A DNA stretch of 64,000 bases from Paenibacillus foliorum (GCF_013141765.1 NZ_WHOD01000128.1:248001-312000), one strand, 5' to 3'. Positions 9,847 to 19,294 are shown, counted from the stretch's first letter. The notes: a model not told the origin generated them from the sequence alone. Program-made: numbers and translations.

Positions 9847-9882
9847 AAAAAAAAGACCCAGATTTTTTTGAACATCTGGTTC
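9847..9882 (-). terminator. Terminator of the SIMPL-domain gene
   Basis: CCAGAT and ATCTGG form the stem, followed on the minus strand by a run of eight T, 17 bases past the stop codon. Confidence 0.8.
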
Positions 9883-9898
9883 CTTTATAGTGGTGTTA

Positions 9899-10576
9899 TT
9901 AAAAATAATAATATTCAGACCTCACAGCAGCCGTAATTTTCAATTCTCCCGGTTGAATAGGAGTAGCTTCAGCTTGAGCAAACATTTTGGTCTGATAAGG
10001 TGTTGGAACTGCAGCTTGAGATATTTCCTCAATCTTTCCCGGAAATTTATTCAAGGTCACACCTAAAGTACTCGCTATAGTGAGTGCCTTGCGTTCTCCA
10101 TTCTTAACGGCTAATGCTAGAGCTTGATTGTAATGAGCCTCAGGGTGCGCTACGGTAAACTGAATATTGGAAACCGAATTGACACCGTTCTTAACTGCTG
10201 TATCTATAATAATACCCGTTTGATCAACTTTATTAACCGTAACTTGAAGCAGATGCGTCACCTTATATCCCCGAAAGATTTGTTTTCCGTCTTCATAGTT
10301 ATATTCCGTGTCAATTCGATAATTAAAGGTTTGAATATTCTCCTTTGGAACGCCTAGTTGTAAAAGCGAATCAACTACTTTAGCTATGGCTTCAGCATTT
10401 TTCTTCTGGGCTACAGCAAGACTTATGTTCTCTGTTATTACACCCAGCTCTACTACCGCTCTGTCTGGGACTGTAGAAACCGTTCCTTCACCTGAGACTA
10501 CTATTATAGGCCGATTATTTATCAGTGAGTGAGTATTCATCATAGGAGATGGGGGCAATGATTGATTGTTATACAT
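9899..10576 (-). CDS. SIMPL (DUF541) domain protein
   Basis: A 225-residue protein whose core (about residues 25-220) is a SIMPL/DUF541 domain: it opens with VSGEGTVSTVPDRAVVELGV and has the typical NGVNSVSNIQFTV segment. Family members are often exported and linked to stress or cell-surface functions, but the biochemical role is unknown. The frame can be read back to 10603, but AAAGGTGG eight bases before the ATG at 10576 fixes that as the start. The N-terminus is polar (MYNNQSLPPSPMMNTH) with no signal peptide, unlike many homologues. It is a single-gene unit with its own terminator. Confidence 0.87.
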   Translation of the reverse strand: MYNNQSLPPSPMMNTHSLINNRPIIVVSGEGTVSTVPDRAVVELGVITENISLAVAQKKNAEAIAKVVDSLLQLGVPKENIQTFNYRIDTEYNYEDGKQIFRGYKVTHLLQVTVNKVDQTGIIIDTAVKNGVNSVSNIQFTVAHPEAHYNQALALAVKNGERKALTIASTLGVTLNKFPGKIEEISQAAVPTPYQTKMFAQAEATPIQPGELKITAAVRSEYYYF

Positions 10577-10777
10577 GCTACCAACCACCTTTCTCATAGT
10601 CATCTACTGAATAATGTATTTGGCGGTTATTTTATTAATAACTGTTTCAAAATTATTTCTGTAGTCCACCCCACACTCCACTCGCTTATTAATTTAAATA
10701 TTTCCATTGTATTACATCAACATAAAAATACATATAATGAAATTATTTACAAACACCCTTTTTCCAGTTGAAAATAT

Positions 10778-10806
10778 TTGACGAAAATAGGATGTCGAAT
10801 TAAACT
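10778..10806 (+). promoter_or_regulatory. Sigma-A promoter of the ABC importer operon
   Basis: TTGACG and TAAACT are separated by exactly 17 bases. Transcription would start near 10813, leaving a leader of about 140 bases before the binding-protein ATG. The leader has no T-box motif. Confidence 0.7.
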
Positions 10807-10954
10807 ATGGTTAAATATACTTAAGCATGATGGGTCATTTTGATCGTTTCGCTTTAGCGCTTTTACCGATTAAATGCAGGGAGAGATTCCCGTGTCACTT
10901 CGATGAACATGCATGCGTAAGCAATCTTACTTACATAATGAGAGGGGAATTACT

Positions 10955-11998
10955 ATGAAAAAGAAAACTTGGGTATCGCTTGTACTGGCAACCGTCCTGC
11001 TAACTGCTGTAGGCTGTGGACAAAAACCAAGCACTGGTAATACAGAAACTCCAGGAGCATCTGGATCAGCTAAAACTGAGCAAAAAACGTATAAAGTTGC
11101 GATCTCACAAATCGTCGAGCACCCGTCACTTGATGCCACTAGACAAGGCTTTCTCGCAGCATTGAAGGATGCAGGAATAACCGAAGGCAGCAATTTGAAA
11201 CTTGATTACAATAACGCTCAGGGCGATCAAACAAACAACCTATCTATCGCGCAGAAATTAGCTTCAGCCGATAATGATTTGGTTTACGCGATTGCAACAC
11301 CATCAGCCCAAGCTGTCGTACAGCAAGTAAAGAAAGCTCCCGTCTTATTCGCAGCTGTGACGGATCCTGTGGCTGCCAAAATTGTAACCAACATGGATAA
11401 ACCAGGCGGCAACATCTCTGGAGCTTCAGACACCAATCCGGAAGCCATTACTAAGCTGATGGATTTCGTGGCCAGCAATTTTCCGAAGGTAAAAACGGTG
11501 GGTCTAGTAATTAATGAAGGTGAGTCTAATGCGGTTGTTATGGGTAAAAAAGCGGAAGAAGCTTTGTCTAAGCATGGTATCAAGCTGATTAAAGCCCCGG
11601 TCACTAACACCTCAGAGGTTAAGCAGGCTGCGCAATCATTGGTTGGTCGGGTTGATGCTCTTTATATTACATTAGACAACACAGTAGTCAGCGGTGTGGA
11701 TACTATACTGCAAATTGCAAAAGATAAACATATTCCTTTCTTCTCCAGTGATCGCGATACGGTTGAAAAAGGTGCATTTGCTACATTCGGCTTCAAATAT
11801 TATGATCACGGTTATCAAGTCGGGCAGATGGCTGTAGATATTCTAAAAAACGGCAAAAAGCCTGCGGATATGAAAGTAACCGTTCCGGATAAGCTGGATC
11901 TCATTCTGAATTTAAAAGCAGCTAAGGATCAAGGCATAGAAGTTACTGAAGCAATGAAAGCTGTTGTTATAGATAAAGAGAAAAATATCATCCAGTAA
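10955..11998 (+). CDS. ABC importer substrate-binding lipoprotein (COG2984/TrpX-like)
   Basis: A lipid-anchored binding protein of about 347 residues. The signal peptide ends in a lipobox (TAVGCGQ, Cys near residue 20), followed by a low-complexity linker and a two-lobe periplasmic-binding fold with the family segments VAISQIVEHPSLDATRQGF and ALYITLDNTVVSG. The ATG at 10955 has AGAGGGG upstream; an earlier ATG at 10913 would add 14 polar residues before the signal peptide and is rejected. It is first in an operon with a permease and an ATPase. Relatives import tryptophan or other small molecules, but the substrate cannot be read from the sequence. A hairpin after the gene probably lowers expression of the downstream genes. 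Confidence 0.9.
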   Translation: MKKKTWVSLVLATVLLTAVGCGQKPSTGNTETPGASGSAKTEQKTYKVAISQIVEHPSLDATRQGFLAALKDAGITEGSNLKLDYNNAQGDQTNNLSIAQKLASADNDLVYAIATPSAQAVVQQVKKAPVLFAAVTDPVAAKIVTNMDKPGGNISGASDTNPEAITKLMDFVASNFPKVKTVGLVINEGESNAVVMGKKAEEALSKHGIKLIKAPVTNTSEVKQAAQSLVGRVDALYITLDNTVVSGVDTILQIAKDKHIPFFSSDRDTVEKGAFATFGFKYYDHGYQVGQMAVDILKNGKKPADMKVTVPDKLDLILNLKAAKDQGIEVTEAMKAVVIDKEKNIIQ

Positions 11999-12013
11999 AC
12001 CACAACCAATTTG

Positions 12014-12045
12014 CAGGAGTGAACGTCTTGTTCGTTCACTCCTGT
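12014..12045 (+). terminator. Intercistronic hairpin (partial terminator)
   Basis: A near-perfect stem (CAGGAGTGAACG with CGTTCACTCCTG) lies between the binding-protein and permease genes. Its T-tail is weak (TTCTAATT), so it probably only reduces read-through or protects the upstream mRNA. Confidence 0.6.
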
Positions 12046-12077
12046 TCTAATTAGTGTACTCTCAGGAGGTATTGATT

Positions 12078-12992
12078 ATGTTTGAATCGCTAAACGGCGC
12101 GGTTGAACTAGGCCTGCTGTATGCCTTAATGGCGCTTGGCGTTTATATCACGTTCCGCATCCTGGATTTCCCCGATTTAACTGTGGATGGCAGCTTCACA
12201 ACCGGAGGAGCTATTGCGGCCATCATGATATCCAACGGCTATGCTCCTATACTTGCCTGCTTAGCTGCTTTCGTTGGCGGTCTCGTGGCTGGTGCATGTA
12301 CAGGACTCTTGCATACCAAGGGTAAAATTAACGGATTGCTATCCGGAATTTTAATGATGATTGCGCTTTATTCTATTAATTTGAGAATTATGGGCAAGCC
12401 GAACATTTCCTTGCTCGGCTCCGACACCCTATTCATTAACATTTCACCGCTTACGGTCATGCTGATCATCGTGATCATAGTCAAGCTGATGCTCGATGCC
12501 TTTCTTCATACTGACTTAGGGCTGGCTCTTAGAGCTACTGGCGACAATTCCAGAATGATAAGAAGTCTCGGCGCCAATACGGATAGCACTACCATTCTAG
12601 GTGTGAGCTTATCCAATGGGCTTGTAGCCCTTTCGGGTGCGCTCATCGCTCAGCAATCGGGGTTTGCAGACATCTCAATGGGAATCGGGATGATTGTAAT
12701 CGGATTAGCCTCTGTTATTATCGGTGAAGCTATCTTTGGTGCACGTTCCGTCTTTTTTGCTACACTTGCTGCAGTGCTTGGGTCGATCGTTTACCGCATC
12801 GTTGTAGCACTTGCTCTCCAAGTGGAATGGTTAAAATCATCCGACCTTAAGCTCATTACGGCTATCATTGTTATCGTTGCTTTAGTACTTCCCTCTCTGC
12901 GGCGTACTATGAAGCAGCGGGCTTTAGCTAAGAAACGCTCTGCCGAGCTGATCGCCTTCGCCCACCAGCAAAAAACGGGAGGTGGCCGCTGA
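12078..12992 (+). CDS. ABC importer permease (COG4120, BPD/LivH-like)
   Basis: A hydrophobic permease of about 304 residues with eight or more membrane segments, of the LivH-like superfamily usually found with COG2984 binding proteins. AGGAGG eight bases before the ATG at 12078 sets the start. The N-terminal segment FRILDFPDLTVDGSFTTGGA is typical of the family. The stop codon overlaps the first base of the ATPase gene, so the two are translationally coupled. Confidence 0.9.
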   Translation: MFESLNGAVELGLLYALMALGVYITFRILDFPDLTVDGSFTTGGAIAAIMISNGYAPILACLAAFVGGLVAGACTGLLHTKGKINGLLSGILMMIALYSINLRIMGKPNISLLGSDTLFINISPLTVMLIIVIIVKLMLDAFLHTDLGLALRATGDNSRMIRSLGANTDSTTILGVSLSNGLVALSGALIAQQSGFADISMGIGMIVIGLASVIIGEAIFGARSVFFATLAAVLGSIVYRIVVALALQVEWLKSSDLKLITAIIVIVALVLPSLRRTMKQRALAKKRSAELIAFAHQQKTGGGR

Positions 12993-13786
12993 TGCTACAG
13001 CTCTCCAATGTCTCTAAATTATTCAATCCAGGTACAGCGGATGAAAAAATAGCCCTGATCGATATCAATTTGAACCTGAATCCAGGCGATTTCATTACCG
13101 TTATCGGCAGCAATGGTGCGGGAAAATCAACATTAATGAACATTATATCCGGCGTTATGTCTCCGGATACAGGTGAGGTTAAGATCGAGGGAAATGCCAT
13201 TCACCAGCTTCCTGAATATAAACGCAGCCGCTGGATTGGACGCGTCTTTCAGGATCCGATGGCCGGTACGGCTCCTCGTATGACCATTGAAGAGAATCTC
13301 GCAATGGCTTATGCGCGCGGTAAACAAAGAGGGCTTGGATTTGGGGTTACTTCGAGTAAACGTTCTTTCTTTCATGAGCAGCTGCAGCGTTTGGGAATCG
13401 GTCTGGAAAGCAGGCTTCGGGCGAAGGTTGGATTATTATCCGGAGGAGAAAGACAAGCATTAAGCCTGTTGATGGCTACCTTCACGAGACCGCAGATATT
13501 GCTTCTGGATGAGCATACGGCGGCGCTTGATCCAGCCAGAGCTGAATTAATCACTCAATTGACCGAGGATATTGTACGTGAAATGAAGCTAACAACCCTT
13601 ATGGTTACTCATAATATGGAACAAGCCATTCGTCTGGGCAATCGCCTGATTATGATGGATAAAGGCCGAATCATTCTAGATGTTAACGAGCAGCGCAAAA
13701 AGGACTTAACGATCGAGCAGTTGCTAGGCGAGTTCGAGAAAATTAGCGGCAACAAATTGTCCGATGACCGCGTTGTACTCGGCTAA
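12992..13786 (+). CDS. ABC importer ATP-binding protein (COG1101)
   Basis: The ATPase of the importer, 264 residues. It has Walker A GSNGAGKST, signature LSGGERQ, Walker B ILLLDEHTAALD and the switch histidine in VTHN. Walker B carries DEH in place of the usual DEP, as is common in this subfamily. It starts in the last codon of the permease gene and ends just before a strong terminator, closing the three-gene operon. Confidence 0.93.
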   Translation: MLQLSNVSKLFNPGTADEKIALIDINLNLNPGDFITVIGSNGAGKSTLMNIISGVMSPDTGEVKIEGNAIHQLPEYKRSRWIGRVFQDPMAGTAPRMTIEENLAMAYARGKQRGLGFGVTSSKRSFFHEQLQRLGIGLESRLRAKVGLLSGGERQALSLLMATFTRPQILLLDEHTAALDPARAELITQLTEDIVREMKLTTLMVTHNMEQAIRLGNRLIMMDKGRIILDVNEQRKKDLTIEQLLGEFEKISGNKLSDDRVVLG

Positions 13787-13793
13787 AACAGCG

Positions 13794-13833
13794 AAAGACC
13801 GGGTTCCTCCAAAGGAGGACTCCGGTCTTTTCT
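13794..13833 (+). terminator. Terminator between converging operons
   Basis: AAAGACCGG and CCGGTCTTT with an inner CCTCC/GGAGG form a stable hairpin with a T-rich tail. The symmetry lets it serve both converging transcripts. Confidence 0.88.
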
Positions 13834-13846
13834 CATATACCAATCA

Positions 13847-15631
13847 TTAGCGCAGCTGTAGATGAACTTGAACTTTAGCCTTTGACTGGCCTTCTACTTG
13901 CAAAACCGAGTACTGGCCGTTTCGGTTAGCTGTATGACATTCCAATATTTTACATCCCTCTTCAAAATCGATAATATAATCGTTACTCTTCATACTAACT
14001 ATAAGCTTTCCATTATGTTTTACCTGCTCGGTACCTGCTTCACCATTCGAACACAACAGCGGGACGCGGAACACAATATCTTGCGAATTCAAGCGATCAT
14101 TCAGCTCGGAATGGATTACTAGACCATCCTTATTTAATGTGTAACACTCTTTAATCGATGCACAACTGCTGGTAAAGGCATCTCCGAAGTATTCCAGCTC
14201 AAATATAACCCTATCAGAACTTTCTGCCAAAACCTTCACTCTATGCTCCAGCCCATCCGATAGATCCGACAAGAATTCTAAATTTCCATTATCGTCCTTC
14301 CAGCCTGGACCAATAGCAAGGCTAGTCGGCTTAGTTCCTGCAGGAAGTACATAGCTTGGGGTCGCAGTGAAAGGAGTCGAAAGCCCGAGTTCACTGGGTA
14401 CCCCCCGCCGGTGAAGGCGTCCGAGCCCCGTGCTGTCGTAATGATGGTCCGCTTTCGTATCGATCTGTAACGAATAGTTAGCGGCGTTGGCAAATATTTT
14501 ATGAAAGGCTTCAGAGGTTTCCCAGACATACCCCCCTATTTCGGCCGGACATGGCTGCTCCTCAATTTGGTCATCTGCAAACAAATAAGCGATATAGATG
14601 AACGAGCCGAGTGTAGCCATATACTTGTCATAGTAACCGTAGCTTTCTGTACCAACTTGAGATTCAATTGCATACATATTTTTAATATGCCGAGGCGGTT
14701 CCTTCTCCAGCCAACGAAGAACAGACTGAACCGCCAGACGAGCGCTGCGCTTAAAGGCCCCTGCTGTTTTTAAATCACCTGAATCTCTGTATCTGCAAGC
14801 CTCGTATTCCGCATTAGCTGCCATGAGCGCTTCATTAAATAAATACTGGTTGCTTCTCCCTCCATAAGGGTGCTCGAACGCAGCCGACTGCATGAATAAG
14901 GTGCATAGCGCCCCTTTCTTCAATTGACTGTCCAATGCTTCGAGGAATTCACCTTTGTAGCCATGCCCAAGCACCAATTGAATTTGAACACGTGTGGCCA
15001 GATCATACAGTATTGGACAATTCGGGTCCTTATACATCCCATTGCCATCAAACCGCTCAAGCTGCGCCGGCCAATGACGAGCGAAATAATCGTTTGTGTC
15101 CGTCAACCCTTCCGTTTCCCGCAAATATTCACCTACCATATTGTACACATTAATATTATGCAGATGCGATTCATCCCTGCCTTCGCGGATCAAATGGAAA
15201 TAATTCCGCTCCGGTTCAATTTTGCGAAGTTCCGTCAGCCAACGCTCTCTAGTGGGTTCATCCAACTGCTCTTTCATAGCTAAATACGACAGCATAATTT
15301 CCTTTACTGAGAAATCGATCATGTAGTCATGGCTTGCTCTATGAAAATCATTGCAGCATGCATCCATCATACGCTCCCACAAGGAACGCCAGCCTCTAAG
15401 CCGCCCTTGTGAAATTAAGATACCTATGATGCTCGTAATTCGGGCATAAGCATGAATATCATCCACTTTGTCAGCCTTGCTTGGCGGGAGCCGACGCTCC
15501 AGCGCTTCCTTGTTATAGGCACGCAAAGTTTGCTCCATAATATCCAGATAAATAGTCTTCGTTAAGCCTGTGCTTTCAAAAGAAGAGGGCATCTTCTGAT
15601 CTCGAATCCACCCCAACATATCATGCAGCAT
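13847..15631 (-). CDS. Putative polysaccharide lyase-like enzyme
   Basis: A 594-residue protein I cannot assign to a named family. The first 370 residues are rich in helices and in Trp, Tyr and His, which suggests an alpha/alpha toroid. The last 200 are beta-rich, which suggests a beta-sandwich. That plan resembles heparinase- or alginate-lyase-type enzymes. Candidate active-site segments are HPYGGRSNQYLFNEA (near residue 255) and ESQVGTESYGYYDKY. There is no signal peptide, so it would act on oligosaccharides inside the cell. It is the last gene of an Lpl-type transport operon, 12 bases after the binding-protein gene, with AAGGAGG seven bases before the ATG. The function is inferred from context and shape only. 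Confidence 0.6.
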   Translation of the reverse strand: MLHDMLGWIRDQKMPSSFESTGLTKTIYLDIMEQTLRAYNKEALERRLPPSKADKVDDIHAYARITSIIGILISQGRLRGWRSLWERMMDACCNDFHRASHDYMIDFSVKEIMLSYLAMKEQLDEPTRERWLTELRKIEPERNYFHLIREGRDESHLHNINVYNMVGEYLRETEGLTDTNDYFARHWPAQLERFDGNGMYKDPNCPILYDLATRVQIQLVLGHGYKGEFLEALDSQLKKGALCTLFMQSAAFEHPYGGRSNQYLFNEALMAANAEYEACRYRDSGDLKTAGAFKRSARLAVQSVLRWLEKEPPRHIKNMYAIESQVGTESYGYYDKYMATLGSFIYIAYLFADDQIEEQPCPAEIGGYVWETSEAFHKIFANAANYSLQIDTKADHHYDSTGLGRLHRRGVPSELGLSTPFTATPSYVLPAGTKPTSLAIGPGWKDDNGNLEFLSDLSDGLEHRVKVLAESSDRVIFELEYFGDAFTSSCASIKECYTLNKDGLVIHSELNDRLNSQDIVFRVPLLCSNGEAGTEQVKHNGKLIVSMKSNDYIIDFEEGCKILECHTANRNGQYSVLQVEGQSKAKVQVHLQLR

Positions 15632-15643
15632 CTCCTCGCCTCC

Positions 15644-17179
15644 TTATTTCTTTCCGCCTACACGTTTCTGATAAGAATCATTCAGTTCCTTGGTCATTTT
15701 CTGGAAGTCTGCTTCCATTTGCAGCTTTTTCACAAATTCATCCCATGCAGTAATAGGTTCTTTGCCATAAATGATTTTGGTTTTCATATCTTGAATCTTC
15801 TTATTGATTTCAGGACCAACTGTAAGAGCTGTTTCTGAATACAAGCCGACAGACAGGTTCGATTGACTTACTTTTGCCCGTTCATCGATAACCTTCTTGT
15901 TTCTTTCCAGATAATCGTTAGGCATACCATTACGGAAAGCCCGCTGATACTTATCATTTTTGTACAACAGCTGCTTGAATGCGCCCTGCGTTACCAGCTC
16001 TTTTTGGCCAAGCTCCGTGAATACTTTATTTCCGTCCTTCTCCGTATAATGGGTATCCTTCAAGCCGAAGCTGACCAGATCCCATGCCTCGTCTGTAGCA
16101 CCATAATCAAGCATTTCCATAATCTTTTTCAGCTTGGCCTCAGGCACCTTCTTGTTGATAACATACATGCCATTAAATCCGGTATCTTTGTTCGTAAATC
16201 CATTGATACTGGCCAGAGGCAGCACATCCGCCTTAGGGTTCGTTTTTCTCAGCTCCTGGGTCGGCTCCCAGGCGGCCTCAGGTGTATCGCTTCCCATTCC
16301 CGATTTACTAGCTTTCATCATATCCTTGGCTTGAGTTGCCTTGAGAATGGCAAAATCCTCTGGGATCAGCTTCTCCATGTAGGCCTTGTTTAGAAAGATC
16401 AGCGAGTCCTTCGTTTCCGGCAGTATATTGATATTCACCAGCTTGCCGTTCACGAGCTTCCACGAGCCATTCGTACCATTAAACGCAGATTCCACCCAGC
16501 CTATCGAGCCCATCCCATCCTGTGCTACATAAGCAGCGTAGCCAATTGTGTCCGCCTTGCCATTCCCATCGGGATCATTTTCGACAAAAGCCTTCCATAC
16601 TTTATATACTTCATCTATAGTTTGAGGAACCGGAATACCTAATTTATCCAGCCAGTCTTTGCGTACATAGGGGAAGCCCCCCCCTTCAGTCGGACGAACC
16701 CTCGGTATACCGTAGTTTTTACCATCCTCCATCTTCGTTAGCTCCCAAGAGTCCTTCGGGAATTCCGCTAGCTTCGGATATTTGGAATACAGCTCGGTAA
16801 CATCCCAGAATGCGCCTTGAGCTGCAGCTTTCCGAATAACTGGGGCAAACGGGTCGCTTACAAGCATCAGATCAGGCATATCACCCGAAGACAGAGTCAC
16901 ATTCATTTTCTCTTCATAGTTATTGGGGGACAGCCAACTAAATTTCAGCTTCGTATTTGTTCTTTTCTCAATTTCTTTACTGATCGAATTATTCTCATCC
17001 GGCGGTTCCGGTGAATAAAACGTTGTCATGATACTAATTTCCACAGGCTTAACTGATTTAGGGTCAGCTGCTCCTTCTTCTGACGCTCCCTGATCTGTCT
17101 TTCCTGTGCATGCAGCCAAAGCTGAAAAAGCCAGAATGCTTGTCGTGCATGCAACTACTGTTTTATTCCATTTACTCAT
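15644..17179 (-). CDS. Extracellular sugar-binding lipoprotein (LplA-like)
   Basis: An ABC-importer binding protein of 511 residues with a lipobox signal peptide (SALAACTG, Cys near 24) and the long two-lobe fold typical of Lpl/YtcQ-type proteins, which usually run to 500-550 residues. The segment FPYVRKDWLDKLGIPVPQTIDE is a family hallmark. GGGAGG precedes the ATG. The operon continues with the lyase-like enzyme and is preceded by the two permeases, so the bound substrate is probably an oligosaccharide, possibly uronate-containing. Confidence 0.92.
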   Translation of the reverse strand: MSKWNKTVVACTTSILAFSALAACTGKTDQGASEEGAADPKSVKPVEISIMTTFYSPEPPDENNSISKEIEKRTNTKLKFSWLSPNNYEEKMNVTLSSGDMPDLMLVSDPFAPVIRKAAAQGAFWDVTELYSKYPKLAEFPKDSWELTKMEDGKNYGIPRVRPTEGGGFPYVRKDWLDKLGIPVPQTIDEVYKVWKAFVENDPDGNGKADTIGYAAYVAQDGMGSIGWVESAFNGTNGSWKLVNGKLVNINILPETKDSLIFLNKAYMEKLIPEDFAILKATQAKDMMKASKSGMGSDTPEAAWEPTQELRKTNPKADVLPLASINGFTNKDTGFNGMYVINKKVPEAKLKKIMEMLDYGATDEAWDLVSFGLKDTHYTEKDGNKVFTELGQKELVTQGAFKQLLYKNDKYQRAFRNGMPNDYLERNKKVIDERAKVSQSNLSVGLYSETALTVGPEINKKIQDMKTKIIYGKEPITAWDEFVKKLQMEADFQKMTKELNDSYQKRVGGKK

Positions 17180-17218
17180 TTTTGTAAGCCTCCCTTTTTA
17201 AATTCAAAATGTATGGGG

Positions 17219-18097
17219 TCATTCCTTCACGGAGCCAACCATAGCCCCTTTGGAGAAATGCTTTTGAAGAAACGGATAAACCAACAATATCGGAACTGTA
17301 GCAATAACGACAGCAGCCATCTTCAATGTTTCTGGAGGAATCCGCTGTTCAGCCATCATCTCCGCAGCAGCGTCGCCGCCTACGGCTGTAGATGAATCGA
17401 TTAGCATATTTTGCAGCAGCACCTGTAAAGGCCATTTCGCATGGTCATTGATATACAGAACGGCTGAGAAGAAAGTATTCCAATAAGCAACCGCGTAAAA
17501 CAAACCGAATGCAGCCATCGCCGGTAAAGATAAAGGCAATATAATCTTGAACCATACCCCCAAATCTCCGCTACCGTCAATCGTTGCCGCTTCTTCCAGG
17601 CTCACCGGAATTCCATCGAAGAAGCCCTTCATAAGCAGCACATACCAACCGCTTGTTAGTACAGGTAGTATGAGCGCCCAGACGCTGTTAATCAAGCCCA
17701 TTTCTTTCACTAATATAAACGGAGGGATGATGCCTGGGTGAAACAGCGTTGTCAGTAAAATTCCAAGCAGCAGCAATCTTCTCCCATAAAGCTGTTTGCG
17801 AGATAACGTGTAGGCGAGGGCAGATGTCACCAGCAGGCTGGAGCCCGTACCCACAATAGCGAGAAAGCCGCTTACACCGATTGCACGACTGAACGACTTG
17901 GTAGACATCAAATACTCATAAGAGTCCAACGTCCATTTCTGGGGAAATAAGAGGACTCCACCCTTTATATACTCCGACGGATCCGTGAAAGAGATAACGA
18001 AAACATAATACAATGGGAACAGTGCAGCAGCTCCTATCAAGAGAAGCAGGCCGTGAATGCCTACATTCATGTAGCGTTCTATTGAGCTTTGTATCAT
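17219..18097 (-). CDS. Carbohydrate ABC importer permease (LplC-like)
   Basis: A six-segment permease of about 293 residues with the EAA loop (EEAATIDGSGDLGVWFKIILP) that contacts the ATPase. AAGGAGG upstream of the ATG at 18097 (MIQSSIERYMNVG) sets the start; a longer frame to 18181 would overlap the previous gene. It pairs with the permease at 18126. No ATPase is encoded here, so a shared MsmX-like ATPase is expected to power it. Confidence 0.92.
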   Translation of the reverse strand: MIQSSIERYMNVGIHGLLLLIGAAALFPLYYVFVISFTDPSEYIKGGVLLFPQKWTLDSYEYLMSTKSFSRAIGVSGFLAIVGTGSSLLVTSALAYTLSRKQLYGRRLLLLGILLTTLFHPGIIPPFILVKEMGLINSVWALILPVLTSGWYVLLMKGFFDGIPVSLEEAATIDGSGDLGVWFKIILPLSLPAMAAFGLFYAVAYWNTFFSAVLYINDHAKWPLQVLLQNMLIDSSTAVGGDAAAEMMAEQRIPPETLKMAAVVIATVPILLVYPFLQKHFSKGAMVGSVKE

Positions 18098-18125
18098 CCC
18101 TGGATATACCTCCTTTCTTATTGAA

Positions 18126-19082
18126 TCAATAAACGCCCTCTTCTCCAAAACGTTTGGCCAAGCGGTTAGACAAAATGACAAGAATTAACCCAATGATGGA
18201 TTTGAATAAACCGACGGCCGTAGTAAAGCTGAACTGACCTTGCCGAATTCCAAGTCTGTACACATATGTGTCGAAAACGTCAGCAACCTCTGACACAGCA
18301 CCGTTCATCATCAGAAACACCTGCTCGAACCCGACATCCATAATATGACCAATACGTAAAATGAGCAAAATGATAATAACACTGCGGATTGCGGGTAGAG
18401 TAACATGCCAGGCTTGTCTGAGCCTGCTGGCTCCGTCCATTTTGGCCGCTTCATACAGCTGTGGATCTACTCCAGCTATAGCTGCCAGAAAAATGACGGT
18501 CCCCCATCCCGCTTCCTTCCAAATCGATTGGACCGTTAACAGCCCCCAGAACACATCCGGGTTTGTCAAAAAGTCGAATTTGTTGAACCCCCCTGCCTCC
18601 AGCAGCTTATTGACAATACCTTCTCCCTTAGAGAGCAGCAAAAAGCTGATACCGGCAATAATGACCCACGATAGAAAATGCGGCAAATAAATGATGGACT
18701 GAATGATCCGCTTAAACACAAGATTGCCAACTTCATTTAAGAGTAATGATAATATAATCGGCAATGGGAAAAAGAAGATTAAATTAAGTACATTAATTGC
18801 CATTGTATTGCGCAGCAGTATCAGAAAATCGGGATGAGAGAACAGCCTCTCAAAATGCTTGAGCCCTACCCACGGACTATTCAGCATTCCTTGAAACGGC
18901 GAATAATCCTGAAACGAAATCAAAATCCCCCACATTGGAACATACTTGAATATAAGGAAGAAAACGATCCCCGGCAGCCCCAGCAAGTATAAAGACTTGT
19001 TTCTTAATATCCTCTTCCATACCCGCTGCACGGAGCTATGCTTTCTGGAAGGCGGCGCCAACGCCGAAGTGTGAGCATTCAT
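18126..19082 (-). CDS. Carbohydrate ABC importer permease (LplB-like)
   Basis: A permease of about 318 residues with the LplB-type N-terminus (LYLLGLPGIVFFLIFKYVPMWG) and EAA loop (YEAAKMDGASRLRQAWHVTLP). The start is set at 19082, where GGAG precedes the ATG. Upstream ATG and alternative starts exist but lack a ribosome site. It is the first gene of the transporter operon, behind a region with two direct repeats that may bind the AraC regulator at 19295. Confidence 0.9.
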   Translation of the reverse strand: MNAHTSALAPPSRKHSSVQRVWKRILRNKSLYLLGLPGIVFFLIFKYVPMWGILISFQDYSPFQGMLNSPWVGLKHFERLFSHPDFLILLRNTMAINVLNLIFFFPLPIILSLLLNEVGNLVFKRIIQSIIYLPHFLSWVIIAGISFLLLSKGEGIVNKLLEAGGFNKFDFLTNPDVFWGLLTVQSIWKEAGWGTVIFLAAIAGVDPQLYEAAKMDGASRLRQAWHVTLPAIRSVIIILLILRIGHIMDVGFEQVFLMMNGAVSEVADVFDTYVYRLGIRQGQFSFTTAVGLFKSIIGLILVILSNRLAKRFGEEGVY

Positions 19083-19158
19083 ATTTGGTTCAACTCCATT
19101 CTGTAATAGTTTGTGGCTGCTCATGGTCTTGACTATAAAGGGGGCTGCAAAAACAAAC

Positions 19159-19222
19159 AATAACACTTTTCTATTTATTCAAAATCAAGGCAGTAATACA
19201 TTTTTAAGCGAATAACACTTTT
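19159..19222 (-). promoter_or_regulatory. Direct-repeat operator candidate for the AraC regulator
   Basis: The 12-base sequence AAAAGTGTTATT (minus strand) occurs twice, at 19159-19170 and 19211-19222, exactly 52 bases or about five helical turns apart. It lies between the AraC gene terminator and the first transporter gene. Repeats on one face of the helix suit an AraC-type activator. Confidence 0.5.
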
Positions 19223-19232
19223 TTATAAAAAT

Positions 19233-19270
19233 AAAAAACCGCCCGGAATGCCTGATCGGACGGCTTTTTT
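19233..19270 (-). terminator. Terminator of the AraC regulator gene
   Basis: GCCGTCCG and CGGGCGGT (one mismatch) form the stem on the minus strand, followed by TTTTTTATTTT. Confidence 0.87.
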
Positions 19271-19294
19271 AGATGGCTGCTCATTCAATTGTCA

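Noticed and set aside
10807..10954. A T-box or known riboswitch before the ABC importer
   Set aside because: No T-box core (GGTGGTACC) or other recognisable riboswitch core is present.
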